From: Desulfohalobiaceae bacterium
GTDB lineage: Bacteria > Desulfobacterota > Desulfovibrionia > Desulfovibrionales > Desulfothermaceae
Direction: 5' to 3'
Assembly: GCA_027013815.1 (NCBI GenBank)
Contig: JALWFY010000119.1
Location: 1-34,125 of the forward strand
DNA: 34,125 nucleotides
The first letter of the stretch is position 1. Each line of letters starts with the position of its first letter. The notes beneath the pieces were generated by a model. The model worked only from the letters and a program-made list of their open reading frames with translations, did not search any database and was not told the DNA's origin. Below, in pieces: positions 32,172-34,125 of this stretch. Position numbers and translations under genes: made by a program.

Positions 32172-32548
32172 ATTAAAACATACCTCCAAATTATCAAATT
32201 ACAGATATAAGACTTTAGAAAACACTAAGCCTTAACTTATTGTTCAAATTACAGATTTCAAACATGTGGTGTTTGTAAATTTTTAGTGTTAAAGACTTTC
32301 TCTTTAATGTCAAGATAATTAACTCTATCCTATTCCTTAAATATAACCCAATTAAATTTAATGTAAACCCAGTTATATTAATAATAATTTTGAATTATAA
32401 ATTTTGGATATGGATTAAATATATTCTATACTCTACGTTCTATGAAGGCGAACAGAGAAAATGACAGTTTACTGCTCATAGCTCACAAATATCATGATGC
32501 AAAATCTAATCCTTTACTTTTTTTGTTAAAAAAATTAAAACCCTAGAT
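32172..32548. other. Repeat-bearing intergenic region between PaaK-like gene and cbiA
   Basis: No gene is visible in these 377 nt. CAAATTACAGAT occurs twice (about 32197 and 32244). AACACTAA and TTAGTGTT (near 32222 and 32284) are inverted, and CAAACA-TGTGG-TGTTTG is a small hairpin. At 32385-32420 an ATTTTGAATTATAAATTTTG tract recurs. At 32427-32448 (ATTCTAT-ACTCTAC-GTTCTAT) and 32465-32487 (AGTTTAC-TGCTCAT-AGCTCAC) there are 7-nt phased tracts. No ribosome binding site is seen before cbiA. Confidence 0.5.
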
Positions 32549-33907
32549 ATGAATGGATTTGTTATTGCTGGCACACATAGTGGCTCTGGAAAGACCACAG
32601 TTACTTTGGGTATTATGGCACATCTAAGGTCAAGGGGTTTAAAGGTACAGGGGTTTAAAGTAGGTCCAGATTTCATAGACCCAGGCCATCACGAACAAAT
32701 ATGTATGGTACCTTCCCACAACCTTGACACCTGGATGTTAAAGCCCTGGTGCAATAAGGCCATTTATGAAACCCATTCAAAGAGTTCAAATATTAGCATA
32801 ATCGAAGGGGTAATGGGATTATATGATGGATTCTCCTCAATAGAAGACACAGGCTCCACTGCCCAACTTGCCAAGGTCTTAGAAGTGCCCACAATATTGG
32901 TCATAAATGCATCCTCCATGGCAAGGTCTGTAGCTGCAATTGCAAAGGGATTTAAAGAATTTGATCCCGATCTAAATATCATAGGCATAATCCTAAACAA
33001 AGTAGGAAGCCCTTCACATGCCAAAATCCTTGGTGAGGCAATTAAATTTTATACCAATCTTCCAATTTTTCTATATCTCAAAAAACAGAAAGACCTAGAA
33101 ATAAAGTCCAGACACCTAGGCCTAGTCACTGCAGAACAAGGGCTTTGGACTGATAAAAATATAAAAAAACTTATTACGTGGATAGGAGATGGTATTACAA
33201 ATGATTTTAAGGACCTCATCAAAAATAATGCCAAACCTATAAAAAATACCATTCCTATAATAGGAAAAACACCCAAGACAAGGATTGGTGTAGCAAGGGA
33301 CAGTGCATTTTGTTTTTACTACAAAAAAAACCTAGAACTTTTGGAATCTGCTGGTGCAGAAATTGTATATTTTTCCCCATTAACTGACAGAAAATTACCT
33401 AACGACATCAAGGGTATTTATATAGGCGGAGGATACCCTGAACTTTATGCAAGGGATCTGTCTAAAAATGTCTCTTTAATAAGGGATCTTATAGATTTTA
33501 TTGAAAATATGGGTATTGTCTATGCTGAATGCGGTGGATTTATGTATTTAATGGACAATATTATAACCACTGAACATGGAAAACAAAAAATGGTAGGTAT
33601 TTTCCCCTTTAACACAAGACTTGAAAAAAAACTCGTATCCCTTGGTTATAGAAGGATTGTACTCTTAGAAAATTCTCCATTAGGACCAAAGGGATTAGAG
33701 GCAAGGGGACATGAATTTCATTATTCATCTGCAAATGGAATAGACCATTATCCATATAAAGTGTATATGTCTCTTACAAGGGATGGGAATGAAAAAAAAT
33801 CCTTTGGTGTGAGATATAAAAATTGTATTGCCTCTTATATACATCTTCATTTCGCAAGTAATCCATTAGTAGCGAGATATTTTGTAAGATCATGTAAACC
33901 CAGTTAG
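32549..33907 (+). CDS. cbiA: Cobyrinate a,c-diamide synthase
   Basis: This 452-residue ATP- and glutamine-dependent enzyme amidates cobyrinic acid side chains a and c in cobalamin synthesis. The N-terminal half is a dethiobiotin-synthetase-like domain with the P-loop GTHSGSGKTTVT (residues 8-19), KVGPDFIDPGHH and EGVMGLYDG. The C-terminal half is a class I glutamine amidotransferase domain with IYIGGGYPELYA, the nucleophile Cys328 in YAECGGFMYL and a terminal IHLHFASNP with His. With cbiK nearby it indicates the anaerobic pathway. No Shine-Dalgarno is visible before the ATG, and no B12 riboswitch precedes it. Confidence 0.93.
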   Translation: MNGFVIAGTHSGSGKTTVTLGIMAHLRSRGLKVQGFKVGPDFIDPGHHEQICMVPSHNLDTWMLKPWCNKAIYETHSKSSNISIIEGVMGLYDGFSSIEDTGSTAQLAKVLEVPTILVINASSMARSVAAIAKGFKEFDPDLNIIGIILNKVGSPSHAKILGEAIKFYTNLPIFLYLKKQKDLEIKSRHLGLVTAEQGLWTDKNIKKLITWIGDGITNDFKDLIKNNAKPIKNTIPIIGKTPKTRIGVARDSAFCFYYKKNLELLESAGAEIVYFSPLTDRKLPNDIKGIYIGGGYPELYARDLSKNVSLIRDLIDFIENMGIVYAECGGFMYLMDNIITTEHGKQKMVGIFPFNTRLEKKLVSLGYRRIVLLENSPLGPKGLEARGHEFHYSSANGIDHYPYKVYMSLTRDGNEKKSFGVRYKNCIASYIHLHFASNPLVARYFVRSCKPS

Positions 33908-34125
33908 GTTATAATAATTTTGGCTTATGGATTTTGAATTATGAAATTAAAAACAAATATTATATTAAACTAAAGTTCCCAAAAATGCAGCTTAATATGA
34001 AAGGTGGCAACAGGCGAAAACCATTAATATAATTTTGGATGTTGAATTTTGGATTTTGGATTAATCCTTTTTTCATTCAAAATTTAGAATTTATAATTCA
34101 AAATTAAAATTAAAAAATAGCCCTT
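33908..34125. repeat. ATTTTGGATT heptamer inverted repeats at window end
   Basis: After the cbiA stop come TAATTTTGGCTTATGGATTT and TGAATTATG (about 33912-33945). A second set is at about 34030-34105: TTTTGGATGTTGAATTTTGG and ATTTTGGATT against TTCAAAATTTAGAATTTATA and ATTCAAAATT. These form an inverted pair in 7-nt phase. No gene is seen in the last 218 nt. Confidence 0.6.

Overview
The window is A+T-rich bacterial DNA with tightly packed genes. The best guess for the host is an anaerobic Desulfobacterota (former Deltaproteobacteria) lineage. The reasons are an archaeal-type entry into aromatic biosynthesis (ADH synthase plus dehydroquinate synthase II) fused into one gene string with pheA-aroA-tyrA-trpEGDCFBA, as I recall for Desulfovibrio vulgaris; a secreted CbiK cobaltochelatase under a cobalamin riboswitch; CbiA; SelA; and a persulfide-dioxygenase-like protein. 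The taxonomy is inference.

Layout. 1-4196 (minus strand): selA, an M18 aminopeptidase, a diguanylate cyclase and a partial ParB-like gene in one run. 4264-4766: convergent tRNA-Arg(TCT) and tRNA-Leu(TAA). 4812-5944 (minus): two Hsp20 chaperones and a Trm112-like zinc-ribbon protein. 6107-9576 (plus): PHP phosphoesterase, U32 protein, YkgJ-like Cys-cluster protein and AEC transporter. 9653-12391: a GMC-type flavoprotein converging on an MBL-rhodanese-rhodanese protein. 12696-25186 (plus): the aromatic amino acid supraoperon. 25380-28417: a beta-propeller lipoprotein-like or periplasmic protein converging on riboswitch-controlled cbiK. 28597-33907: TatD-like hydrolase, KhpA, RNase Z, a PaaK-like ligase (minus) and cbiA.

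The most striking content is the regulation of the supraoperon. A 34-codon leader peptide at 12732-12836 has 11 aromatic residues in a 15-codon stretch (7 Phe, 3 Tyr, 1 Trp). It is followed by mutually exclusive antiterminator (14 bp) and terminator stems: an attenuator for the whole aromatic pathway. Between tyrA and trpE lies a second attenuator with no separate leader peptide. The last codons of tyrA itself encode WWWWEKGLKWEDGA, the final five codons form the 5' strand of a 15-position antiterminator, and a strong terminator follows 25 nt after the tyrA stop. The end of an enzyme gene thus appears to be the Trp-sensing leader for trpEGDCFBA. The two in series would give general aromatic control followed by Trp-specific gating.

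The spacers between genes are also unusual. Many are built from 7- or 8-nt phased degenerate tandem repeats, often as the two arms of an inverted repeat. Three of them carry related copies of a composite element of consecutive short palindromes.
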